Below, in pieces: positions 7,062 through 14,675 of a stretch of DNA of 14,779 nt. The position numbers and the translations under genes were made by a program. Source of the DNA: Coemansia sp. RSA 1804 (lineage: Eukaryota; Kickxellomycota; Kickxellomycetes; Kickxellales; Kickxellaceae). Position 1 is the first letter of the stretch; each line of letters begins with the position of its first letter. The stretch is from contig JANBTH010000565.1 of the NCBI GenBank assembly GCA_027578815.1, positions 1 to 14,779 on the forward strand, in the 5' to 3' direction. The notes beneath the pieces were generated by a model. It searched no databases, had not been told where the DNA came from, and was given only the letters and a program-made list of their open reading frames with translations.

Positions 7062-8627
7062 ATGGATTCATCTGCTTTTGAAACGACTGCCGCCGCCAGC
7101 GAGGCAGAAGGCGGCACCACGCAGCGCGGACTTTTGCGCACGGTGTGGGACTTTACGTTCCGCATGATTCTTCGGTACATTAAGAATTCGTACAAGGACG
7201 ATCCGTTCCGCACGTTCCTGGAGGCGTGTCTTATTGGGTTCATCATCTGGTACATCACCAAGCAAAAGTACAACATTGGCAACAACGAGATTGTGCTGTC
7301 GGAGAAGGAGATCGACGAGCTGGTGGAGGAGTGGAGGCCCGAGCCACTTGTGCCGGAGCTGACGGATTTCGAGCGCGAGATGCTTGACAAGTCGGTGCTG
7401 ATCGACGGACCCAACGGTACCAAGGTGCACCTGGCGTCGGGTGGCAGCAACAACAAGCCAGTGCTGAACTTTACTTCGTACAACTTCCTTGGATTGGCAG
7501 ACAGCCCAGGGCTTGAGACGCGCGCAATTGGTACGCTGCGCAAGTACGGCGTGGGATCGTGCGGGCCGCCAGGGTTCTACGGCACACTCGATGTGCACAT
7601 GGAGCTGGAGAAGCAGGTTGCCGCGTTTATTGGGCACTCGGCTGCGATTCTCTACAGTCAGGCGTTTACTACTACGCTGTCAGTTGTTCCTTGCTTCTCG
7701 AAGCGTGGCGATGTCATTGTCGCAGACGAGGGCGTCAGCTTTGCCGTTCAGCAGGCGGTGCTGCTGTCCCGCAGCAAAGTGCACTGGTTCAAGCACAACG
7801 ACATGGCCGATCTCGAGCGTGTTCTGGGCGAAGTCAACAAGCAGCTTGCTGGCCGGCGCGGAAAGAAGACGCTTCCGAGAAAGTTCATCATCACTGAGGG
7901 TCTTTTCCACAACACTGGTGACATTGCACCCCTTGACGCCATTGTGGATCTCAAGCGCCGCTACAAGTTCCGCATTATTCTCGATGAATCGTACTCGTTT
8001 GGCATCCTGGGCAAGCGAGGCGCAGGTCTAACCGACCATTTCAACATTGACCCCCACGAAATCGACCTGCTTATCGGCTCACTGTGCTATGGCGTTGGCG
8101 CGTCAGGCGGATTCTGTTGTGCGGACAAGGATCTGGTTGAGCACCAGCGACTTTCGGGGCTCGGCTACTGCTTCTCTGCATCGATGCCAGGAATCCTTAC
8201 TGTTGCCGCATCGGATGCAATCCAGGCGCTGGAGGCCAGCCCCGAAAAGTTCCTGGCTGGTCTGCGCGAGAACACCACTCTTCTGCGCACCCTTCTCAAG
8301 CGCATTGCTGGCCTGCAAGTTGACGGCGCCCCTGACAGTCCTATCATTCACGTCAGACTGTCGCCCGATACGCTTGTGCGCATGAAGCGGTCTGGCGGCG
8401 CCTGGACCAAAACCGACATTGATCGCGTGCTTAATGAGCTTTCAGACGAAGCGCTGAAGGACGGAGTGCTGCTTCTTCCTGCAAAGTATGTTGACGACCA
8501 TGAGCACATTCTGCCAAACTCCAGCATCCGTATCTGCGTGTCCACGGCTCATACGCGCAAGGAGATCGAGAAGTGCGCTCACGCCGTCAAGAGCGCGGTC
8601 AGTCGCATAACCTCCAAGAAGCGATAA
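7062..8627 (+). CDS. LCB1: Serine palmitoyltransferase subunit 1
   Basis: This 521-residue protein is the non-catalytic long-chain base subunit LCB1/SPTLC1. With LCB2 it condenses serine and palmitoyl-CoA to 3-ketosphinganine at the ER, the first step of sphingolipid synthesis. A membrane segment spans about residues 51-66. The aminotransferase class I/II (alpha-oxoamine synthase) fold follows. Family hallmarks include Asn-Phe-Thr-Ser-Tyr-Asn-Phe-Leu-Gly (136-144), Gly-Val-Gly-Ser-Cys-Gly with Cys167 at the site equivalent to human Cys133, His-Asn-Asp-Met (245-248) and Asp-Glu-Ser-Tyr-Ser (308-312). The PLP lysine is absent: the loop reads Ser-Leu-Cys-Tyr-Gly-Val-Gly (340-346), as expected for LCB1 and unlike LCB2. 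The length matches the family and there is no intron. The next in-frame Met is residue 35, so the first ATG is preferred. Confidence 0.96.
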   Translation: MDSSAFETTAAASEAEGGTTQRGLLRTVWDFTFRMILRYIKNSYKDDPFRTFLEACLIGFIIWYITKQKYNIGNNEIVLSEKEIDELVEEWRPEPLVPELTDFEREMLDKSVLIDGPNGTKVHLASGGSNNKPVLNFTSYNFLGLADSPGLETRAIGTLRKYGVGSCGPPGFYGTLDVHMELEKQVAAFIGHSAAILYSQAFTTTLSVVPCFSKRGDVIVADEGVSFAVQQAVLLSRSKVHWFKHNDMADLERVLGEVNKQLAGRRGKKTLPRKFIITEGLFHNTGDIAPLDAIVDLKRRYKFRIILDESYSFGILGKRGAGLTDHFNIDPHEIDLLIGSLCYGVGASGGFCCADKDLVEHQRLSGLGYCFSASMPGILTVAASDAIQALEASPEKFLAGLRENTTLLRTLLKRIAGLQVDGAPDSPIIHVRLSPDTLVRMKRSGGAWTKTDIDRVLNELSDEALKDGVLLLPAKYVDDHEHILPNSSIRICVSTAHTRKEIEKCAHAVKSAVSRITSKKR

Positions 8628-8735
8628 ACTGCCTCATTTTGCTTTAACTTTTTCCTTCTGCTTTTTCCACGCAAGCTGCTTTTTGTGTTCTTTTTAAATG
8701 TCTGCAAGTTCACAGCCTTCAATTATCTCCAAAAA

Positions 8736-9965
8736 CTACTCTGTCTGGTTGTCGTTGTGCGGCTTGCGCGCAACACACATGAAAGTGTTGTATGTGTATT
8801 GCAACATGCTTCTTGCGTTCGCAGTGTATGTCACTGGGATCTTCTCCTTAAACTGACCACGATCCAGCTCAAATCCAACCTTGGCAACCAGCTCTAAAAA
8901 CTCGTCCCGCGATAACTCGATAGATTGCTCGCCATCGACGCTGTCAAAGTGCCACAGAAGCGGCCCCAGATTGATCCACACTGCGCCGGGCTTCATTGCG
9001 TGCCACATTGTATCTAGATAGTCAAGCACATTCTTTGCCGTGTCCATGAAGAAGCACGTAACCACCGCATCCCATTGCTCGCGCTCGCTGCTGGATCCAT
9101 ACGCCTCGATAAAGTCGCCAGCTGTCATTGAAAACGCCGCTGTGCCTGAATACGGCATGCTGCTTGGCAGCACGTCGGGAACAGATATCGGACGCAGCTG
9201 ATCCTGCGCGCTAATTACATTCGAGAACTGGTGTGCAAACGGGTAGATCGTGTACTGATCCGCCGACTCTGACTTGTTGAGAATAAAGTTCGACGCCAGA
9301 AGCATAAAGTACGAGAACTCGTTGCCTTGCGTACTGAATCCGCGGCAGCAGATCTCAAATGCCAGCCTTCCAAGCCCTGCTCCAGGAACAAGTACATGTA
9401 TGTTGCCACGCCGATCTGGCGACACGCTGGAGAACTCGCTTTCTAGCGCATCCAGCAGCGGACCGTACGTCAGATCCCTCTCTGCCTGGCCCTCAGCCGA
9501 CCAGTCGCGCACAAACTGCTTTAGTGTGCTGTACATCTTTTCCATATGGTGGTCTGCAACGGGCGGCTTGCCTGCGCTCTCTCGTGTGTCAAAAAACTGC
9601 TTGAACCAGGCTCTGAACTCGCCTGGGCTTTCCGTTGGGCTGGGCATTGCTCCAACCGCGCTCGAATGAACCAGATCAAGCAGGAAACGATGGTTTTCGC
9701 GAATCAGATTTTCGGCCCTCTTTATCTTATCTATTGTTCCTAGCGACGCAACTATTCGTCTGTGGCGCTCCGAAAGCTCATCGATGCTGTGAAGCCGCCT
9801 GTAGATACTGCTGTTCAGGCTGTATTTCTTGTAGTACAGAAATGCCGCCATCACATCCGCCAGTGCGTTTGACTCCTCTTCACTCTCATCAACAAACCCA
9901 TTATGCTCAGCATCCACGCCTTTGTCTGCTGTTGGTAGTGATGTTGCTGCTGCTTCTGTGTTCAT
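8736..9965 (-). CDS. Carnosine N-methyltransferase family protein (N2227-like)
   Basis: This 409-residue SAM-dependent methyltransferase is orthologous to human CARNMT1 and yeast YNL092W. The family methylates the imidazole of histidine in carnosine, and human CARNMT1 also methylates protein histidines. Hallmarks are the SAM-binding Val-Pro-Gly-Ala-Gly-Leu-Gly-Arg-Leu (193-201), Gly-Asn-Glu-Phe-Ser-Tyr-Phe-Met-Leu (214-222), Ser-Met-Thr-Ala-Gly-Asp-Phe (279-285), and Cys-Phe-Phe-Met-Asp-Thr-Ala (304-310), then Trp-Ile-Asn-Leu-Gly-Pro-Leu-Leu-Trp-His-Phe (330-340). Carnosine is not known from fungi, so protein histidines may be the real substrate. The start at 9963-9965 has strong context (A at -3). 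The frame is open further upstream to an ATG at 10095-10097, but that extension looks like an intron. It converges on LCB1 with a 108-bp spacer. Confidence 0.92.
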   Translation of the reverse strand: MNTEAAATSLPTADKGVDAEHNGFVDESEEESNALADVMAAFLYYKKYSLNSSIYRRLHSIDELSERHRRIVASLGTIDKIKRAENLIRENHRFLLDLVHSSAVGAMPSPTESPGEFRAWFKQFFDTRESAGKPPVADHHMEKMYSTLKQFVRDWSAEGQAERDLTYGPLLDALESEFSSVSPDRRGNIHVLVPGAGLGRLAFEICCRGFSTQGNEFSYFMLLASNFILNKSESADQYTIYPFAHQFSNVISAQDQLRPISVPDVLPSSMPYSGTAAFSMTAGDFIEAYGSSSEREQWDAVVTCFFMDTAKNVLDYLDTMWHAMKPGAVWINLGPLLWHFDSVDGEQSIELSRDEFLELVAKVGFELDRGQFKEKIPVTYTANARSMLQYTYNTFMCVARKPHNDNQTE

Positions 9966-9983
9966 TTTGTTGCTCCAGCGGTC

Positions 9984-10121
9984 CTGCGGATAACGATTGA
10001 TAAGAAAGAACAAGACGAATACTGCAATATGGTTAATGAGAGTCTTAAGCGCGTCACAAATCGACATCAGGCAGATAGCCACCTCTTCAGGCCCCATTCA
10101 TTCTTGTATTCATAAACTCAC
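9984..10121 (-). other. Candidate intron at the 5' end of the methyltransferase gene
   Basis: On the minus strand a consensus donor GTGAGT begins at 10121. A pyrimidine-rich tract ending TCCGCAG closes at 9984, with a CTTATCAAT-like branch candidate just before it. Removing these 138 bp joins an upstream open frame (10122-10310) in phase with the methyltransferase frame. A second donor at 10082 (GAG followed by GTGGCT) would give a 99-bp intron and a start at 10095-10097. Either explains why the 5' part of the open frame reads as a hydrophobic segment: it is pyrimidine-tract DNA. Confidence 0.4.
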
Positions 10122-10310
10122 AATTCTGCGTCCTGGTTCTGCTGGCTGGATATGGGGCTTGATGCACAGGCGCGAATATTGATATCCTACGCCCTGTATC
10201 CCCAACACTAGACCTGGATCGCTGGTCAAAAGGGAGTAAAAGTATGTGTTTTGCAGCTCCATGCCTGTCTCTGTTTCAACCCACCTCTGATAATAGCTGC
10301 GTAGCAGCAT
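10122..10310 (-). other. Candidate upstream exon or leader ORF of the methyltransferase gene
   Basis: An ATG at 10308-10310 opens 63 codons of protein-like sequence (Met-Leu-Leu-Arg-Ser-Tyr-Tyr, ending Glu-Pro-Gly-Arg-Arg-Ile) up to a GTGAGT donor at 10121. Splicing to 9983 keeps the frame and adds 69 residues to the N-terminus. The N-terminus of this family is variable in length, so homology cannot decide. The ATG has C at -3, a weak context. Unspliced, the ORF stops at 10110-10112 and would act as an upstream ORF. Confidence 0.3.
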
Positions 10311-12273
10311 ACGTGTGCTTTCTCGCCAGATAACCAAGCAAAGGACGGGAAAATATTAATGTCTTGCACAAAGCAAACAGCCCACTTGTAATCAGGTTTT
10401 TTTTTGTTGGGGAACTAGCGGTATATTGCTGCCCCATGTAGATACGCGGCCATTGTTACCCGCCATTCAACAAGACTACCGCTTCCAGTGCTTCAAGTTT
10501 TTTCTTCAAGTAAACTCAAACAATCGTGTGCAGCAATATCGTCGTTTAAGGAAACTTCCCTTACACCTTTTTATTAGGCATTTTTGACGTCAGTTGTCAT
10601 ATTGCGCCATGCTCCTCTATGGCCAGAATAGCGAGGATGTGCAGTAAATTAGACCATTTTCTCCATATTAATAAGGCTATTCGTGTTATTTCAGCCAAGC
10701 CGGGAGCGTTTTTGCATCAACTCCATGTATTGTGCGTGTAAATGTTGGGTAATCCACAGCCACATGCAATAACAAGGCGGGAGTTTTATGGCGATGGGTG
10801 GTACAGTTTGAGACATACTAAAAAACTTTTTATTATACATGCAGAATAATTTTCTTAATCCCTTTCTCTGGACACTTTTTTCCATCAAGCGGATGTGTCT
10901 TTCTCTGAGCTGATTGTCATCTCATAGTCCACTGTTGCGCAACAAAAAAAGTCTCTCGAGCGCTGTGGCTTCAAAGCATATGTATAAGTTTTTTTTACTT
11001 CTCTCTATGTAGACTATTCAAATAGCAGCTGGTAAACATGGCCAGCATGCAATGTGGGGCAATGCAAGGTAAAGCAAGGCAAGACATGCCAACGGATTTA
11101 TTTCTGATAGACTATTATGTGTTTGTGTGCTTCCAAACTGGATCTTCTTCAAGTGAAAACGCGAACTGCGTACCAAGCAGGCTAGCTGCATGTTGGCGCA
11201 GGCGGATGCTTTACCATTTTCCAAGCAAAACATCTAGCGGAATGGCGTGCAAGGTACACATGCAGCATGCCGTTTATTATTCCGGATACCTGCTCCTGTC
11301 TTGCTGTTTTTGTTGCCACTGCTGCTCCAGAGGAGTCAAGGATGGTATTGTCTTTACAAACGGCAAAAGACATAGGGCACAAAAACAATAGTAGAATGGT
11401 ACAACGCATGAAACAACAAGGTGAGAAAGAAAATTATATAGCACAAATACCAGAAAAATAGTTGTGGCGCTGCTGCCACTGTTTTTCTTTCGTGGACAAG
11501 TTGCAAACGTGCTAGAATACATTTTGTAAACCCGTCTTTACAATTCTATTCAAAAGAAAGACAGCATACCAAAATATGCGCCAGAAAATACGCCAGCCGG
11601 CCTGCAGATCATTTTGGATATCGTTGGGTGCTCTGGCTGACCCATTAAGCTACGGCGTAGCTCAACCCGTTCCTGCATCCTGAAAATAAAATACATACAC
11701 AAGCTTGGCTTGATGGAATGAGTGATATGCAAGAATAATATAACGAGTAGAATGCAGACTTGAAAGTGAGAGTGTTATTATTTTGATATTGCCTGCCAGC
11801 ATCCATTTGAGTCCAAATAGCACGGGCGTTTCCACTTTTGACGAAAAAGGACAAAGGCGGCAGAAACATAATTATCAAAACAATAACCCGAATGCTGGAT
11901 AGGAAGCGCGGCTAGGCTGGCGGCAGATTTGGGTGATGGGGTCTCATAAATTGCAGTTGATTCACGACTCATGCCAACTCTATTTTGGCAGCAACCACCG
12001 TGGCAACGGTCAATGTGGTAAATAATTTCATTTTGCCTTTTCCATTTTACATTTTTTTGGGGAAATTCTTCTGATGCGCATAACCAAAAGAATACACACA
12101 AGATGTTTTCACCCAGCCGCCAACAGAACAGGTCTCACTGCTGGAGTGGCGGTGTCAATATGACCGAAGAAAACCTCTTTCTTGTTGCTTGCCAAAGTGC
12201 GCCATATTGGTATCCAAGGCTTTATAGCCCATCTAATCCATCTGTTGCTGTTTCAGACCCTTCTCGCCATGGA
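10311..12273. other. Gene-poor AT-rich intergenic region (about 2 kb)
   Basis: No convincing gene is seen. Open frames here (such as 11038-11391) are low-complexity and lack homology-like features. The stretch contains a perfect TGACGTCA at 10585-10592 and TGCGCCA motifs at 10603-10609, 11577-11583 and 12198-12204. It may contain promoter and regulatory DNA for the first micropeptide gene, or an unrecognised non-coding transcript. Confidence 0.45.
10585..10592. promoter_or_regulatory. TGACGTCA (CRE/ATF-type) palindrome
   Basis: This is a perfect 8-bp CRE palindrome, the binding site of Atf/CREB-type bZIP factors, which in fungi act in stress responses. It lies about 275 bp upstream of the candidate first exon of the methyltransferase gene and 1.8 kb before the first micropeptide gene. 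Its target is not clear. Confidence 0.3.
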
Positions 12274-12281
12274 TATAAAAG
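12274..12281 (+). promoter_or_regulatory. TATA box of micropeptide gene 1
   Basis: TATAAAAG, a canonical TATA box, lies 154 bp before the ATG at 12428. The leader between them is pyrimidine- and CAA-rich with no other ATG, which is typical of a highly expressed fungal gene. An ATT-GG (inverted CCAAT) occurs about 65 bp upstream at 12206-12210. Confidence 0.6.
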
Positions 12282-12427
12282 AGCTCCGCTGTTCCCTCTC
12301 CAAGTTGCACAATCCTCATTCACTGTTCTACATCCGCTATCAACTCAAGCAACTAACACACTCCTTTTTACTTTACGCGCTTTCAGCACACCGACAACAA
12401 CCAACAACAACAACAAAAACTTTAACA

Positions 12428-12517
12428 ATGATTGCCACCTCTAACTCGGTCTTTGCTCTCAACAACTGCGATCGCGAGTGCACCTGCCCTCTGTGCAAGA
12501 ACACCAGCAACTCTTAA
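12428..12517 (+). CDS. Cysteine-rich micropeptide 1 (29 aa), possible metal-binding peptide
   Basis: This gene encodes 29 residues beginning Met-Ile-Ala. Four cysteines (14, 18, 20, 23) are spaced Cys-x3-Cys-x-Cys-x2-Cys in the block Asp-Arg-Glu-Cys-Thr-Cys-Pro-Leu-Cys-Lys. A second copy of the gene at 14294 has the same block, and the four base differences between them there are all synonymous, which is strong evidence of translation. Cys-x-Cys and Cys-x2-Cys pairs occur in short fungal metallothioneins, so binding of Cu(I) or Zn is a reasonable guess; a small redox or secreted role is not excluded. There is no signal peptide or membrane segment. A canonical TATA box lies 154 bp upstream. 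The frame is open upstream to an ATG at 12269, but that ATG overlaps the region of the TATA box and so should not be transcribed. Confidence 0.75.
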   Translation: MIATSNSVFALNNCDRECTCPLCKNTSNS

Positions 12518-12578
12518 GGCGGGATCGGATACTTTTTTCTATAGAATGTGGAAAGCGTTCAACATCAAAAATAGCCAT

Positions 12579-12649
12579 TCCACAAGCGATCTGACAGTTT
12601 CGTTGTATATTTAACTCGCTCGTCTTGGCCTTATCCTATCGCTTGTGGA
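12579..12649 (+). repeat. 12-bp inverted repeat after micropeptide gene 1
   Basis: TCCACAAGCGAT (12579-12590) and its exact reverse complement (12638-12649) are separated by 47 bp. The first arm starts 62 nt after the stop codon, so it likely lies in the 3' UTR or at the transcript end. A third element, TGTGGAA at 12547-12553, is complementary to TTCCACA at 12578-12584 and could compete for the first arm. A terminator, stability element or processing site is possible. Confidence 0.6.
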
Positions 12650-13287
12650 GTAGTTCAAAAGTGGTGTCTTTAATGGCATCTTTCAAAATATGTTTTTAGT
12701 TTTTATTTGCATTTAACAGCTAGGCAATTTTGTTTACCGGAAATAACATACATTCACAGTTCACAATGACAATTAAAGGAGTTTATCAGTTTATCCGCAA
12801 GTACATTACAATATCGATAAAAATGTAATGACACCAACCTTTGCATTGATTTTAGAATGCCGATTTGCAACATTATCCGACATGGCAGACACAAGCGTAG
12901 TTGTTTTCAAAGATGTGTTAAATAAGAAAAGAGAGTACCTTTTGTTAGAATATTTTACAAGTTGCTAATCCTTTATGCATTTGCTGCCAATCGCGAATAC
13001 ATTTACCGAAAGAAAAGGAACACAATACAATAGTACTTTTTTCGCTACAAGTGTAAAAGCGAATTAGATACACAGCAACCATGTATTTGTGTACTTTTTA
13101 TTGCTGTAGAAACAACTGTTTAGCCATAAGCAGCCTAGTGGGTATGTATGTATTGTTAAACGTTGTTTAACTATAACACTATTCACTAATAAAATAATAT
13201 AATGTTTAGTTTGTAATATAGAAGTACGTCCGAGTATTATGTTTTAATATTTTGCTGGAAATCAGAGGTGACAGCAGATCACAAAAA
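12650..13287. other. AT-rich intergenic region between micropeptide gene 1 and the tRNA
   Basis: This 638-bp stretch has no open frame of note and no structured RNA that I recognise. It is distinctly AT-rich. It probably includes the transcript end of the first micropeptide gene and the 5' flank of the tRNA. Confidence 0.5.
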
Positions 13288-13361
13288 GCTTCCATGGCGC
13301 AATTGGCTAGCGCGTCTGACTGTTAATCAGGAGGTTGCTAGTTCGAGCCTAGCTGGGAGCG
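13288..13361 (+). tRNA. tRNA-Asn (anticodon GTT)
   Basis: This 74-nt sequence folds as a complete cloverleaf. The 7-bp acceptor is GCTTCCA/TGGGAGC with one G-U pair. The D-stem is GCGC/GCGC. The anticodon stem is TCTGA/TCAGG around loop CTGTTAA, with anticodon GTT at positions 34-36. The T-stem is GCTAG/CTAGC around TTCGAGC, with discriminator G. It has no intron, and the CCA end is not encoded, as expected for a eukaryotic nuclear tRNA. A and B boxes are internal, and a run of six T follows at once. Confidence 0.97.
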
Positions 13362-13365
13362 ATTC

Positions 13366-13371
13366 TTTTTT
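13366..13371 (+). terminator. Pol III terminator (T6)
   Basis: A run of six T starts 5 nt after the discriminator base of tRNA-Asn, a standard RNA polymerase III stop signal. Confidence 0.85.
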
Positions 13372-14121
13372 GCACTTTTGCATTTTCGTGCAGTCCCACA
13401 TGTTTGTGGTGTTAATAAAAAAGAATTTTTATTGTCAAAAGCGCTTGCTAAACCTCTCCATAAAGCCGCCGCAGCCGAAATGACAGATATGGAATTTTGC
13501 TTTTGCATCACATACTAAAGCAGCTTTCTAAATTTGCATATCTATCTATCTGCCGGCCAAAAGCCCATTGTGATATATGCTGTATTTAACTGCGTTTAAG
13601 CACTGTGCATGTTAATGCTGACGGCAGGCGGAGCTGTGGCTGTAGCTTGCGCAGAGAATATGACTGTTACCAGAAGATATTTCTGCACACGTTTCAGGCA
13701 GAAAAAGTTCAGAACTGATACAGCAGCTGCAAGCACAACTGATTTGTTTGCCTGATGTCTCCAAACGAGGAAATGTTGGGGTGGAAGGTCTAAGAAATAG
13801 AGGATCAGTGGCATGCGGCTTGTGGAAGGGGGGTATGGTTCCTCAGTAACAACAACGTGAGCGCTACAAAAGTGTTGGATAATGGATGCTGCAATGGCTT
13901 GGAGCCCCGCGTGGCAGGCGTCCAGGGCCGGCGGTTGCTTTCTTTCTTGAACCAAAAATAAAATAAAACAACAACAGCAGAAGCACATCCAGCGGATAGA
14001 GCCTGTTTACAATCACTAATACCTGTGCATTCCAGGTCCGGCAGATGCAACTGAAGCGATGGCGCAACTGGGGGAGCCGAAACAAGCGGCATGCCTTTTG
14101 AACGAGCATTTGGATGGGCAG
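13372..14121. other. Intergenic region upstream of micropeptide gene 2
   Basis: This 750-bp region has no convincing gene. Minus-strand open frames at 13596-13988 and 13805-14191 are Cys/Ser-rich by composition and unlike the coding genes nearby. It holds a short TATC-type tandem run near 13541-13552 and a TGGCGCA motif at 14060-14066. The part nearest the TATA box presumably holds the promoter of the second micropeptide gene. Confidence 0.45.
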
Positions 14122-14129
14122 TATATAAA
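14122..14129 (+). promoter_or_regulatory. TATA box of micropeptide gene 2
   Basis: TATATAAA lies 172 bp before the ATG at 14294, close to the 154-bp spacing of the first copy. An ATG at 14141 is only about 20 bp downstream of it and so probably lies before the transcription start. Confidence 0.55.
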
Positions 14130-14293
14130 CAGCAGATGTTATGCCGTTCTTTCCTGGATTGAAACAATTCATTAGATCTTTTGCCTACCAAGCATCCACC
14201 GCCATTCGATTGCGCTTTTGCCGATCTGCATTACTAACATACCAGACCCAAAGTCTTACCCGTTACGCTTTACATCCATACACCAAATCAAGA

Positions 14294-14398
14294 ATGATTG
14301 CCAAGACCTCATCGCCGTTTGTCGTTGACAACTGCAACGACCGCGAGTGCACATGCCCACTGTGCAAAACGGCAAACGGAAAATGTGGCATCTGGTGA
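14294..14398 (+). CDS. Cysteine-rich micropeptide 2 (34 aa), paralogue of micropeptide 1
   Basis: This 34-residue peptide is a second copy of the gene at 12428. It again begins Met-Ile-Ala and carries the Asp-Arg-Glu-Cys-Thr-Cys-Pro-Leu-Cys-Lys block, with cysteines at 14, 19, 21 and 24 and one extra Asn after the first. The C-terminal tail is longer (ending Gly-Lys-Cys-Gly-Ile-Trp) and adds a fifth cysteine at 31. The N-terminal third has diverged while Phe9, Asn13 and Cys14 are kept. Cysteine spacing suits metal binding, but this is not proven. The frame is open upstream to an ATG at 14141, adding 51 mostly basic residues. The core shared with copy 1 starts exactly at this Met, and the TATA position also favours the short form. 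Confidence 0.75.
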   Translation: MIAKTSSPFVVDNCNDRECTCPLCKTANGKCGIW

Positions 14399-14463
14399 AT
14401 ACCCAGCGTCATTCAGCATGGATGGCTGAGCTCCGATTATCGCCAACATCCCTCACCAAAATT

Positions 14464-14478
14464 GCTGCCAGTGGCAGC
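14464..14478 (+). repeat. GC-rich hairpin after micropeptide gene 2
   Basis: GCTGCC and GGCAGC flank a 3-nt loop (AGT), forming a compact 6-bp stem that starts 66 nt after the stop codon. The first micropeptide gene has an inverted repeat starting at nearly the same distance (62 nt), though of different sequence. Confidence 0.5.
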
Positions 14479-14675
14479 CCATCTCATCCTTCAAAAAGCA
14501 TAGTCTAGCATATTTCATTTATGGCATTTTGCAAACCAAAATATACTACATTTTAAAAGGAAAGCTGCACAAACAGAGCATATTGTTTTAGGGGGTACAA
14601 ATATCAAAACAAAACAAAACAAACAGCAGAATATTTCCACCAGCATGAGTACTTGATGGCCAGAATAGGTTATTT

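Noticed and set aside
11038..11391. 117-codon plus-strand ORF in the gene-poor region
   Set aside because: Its composition is erratic, with Cys and Lys runs from low-complexity DNA. It has no TATA at suitable spacing and no similarity to the micropeptide genes.
12103..12444. 113-codon ORF upstream of micropeptide gene 1
   Set aside because: It runs through the TATA box and leader in a different frame and ends in an Asn run from CAA-rich leader DNA.
13596..14191. Minus-strand ORFs with Cys-rich segments upstream of micropeptide gene 2
   Set aside because: The cysteines come from GCA/CAA-type runs. No motif is shared with the micropeptides, and the frames overlap each other.
14607..14623. AAAAC tandem run near the right end
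   Set aside because: It is a simple A-rich microsatellite with no associated gene or element.
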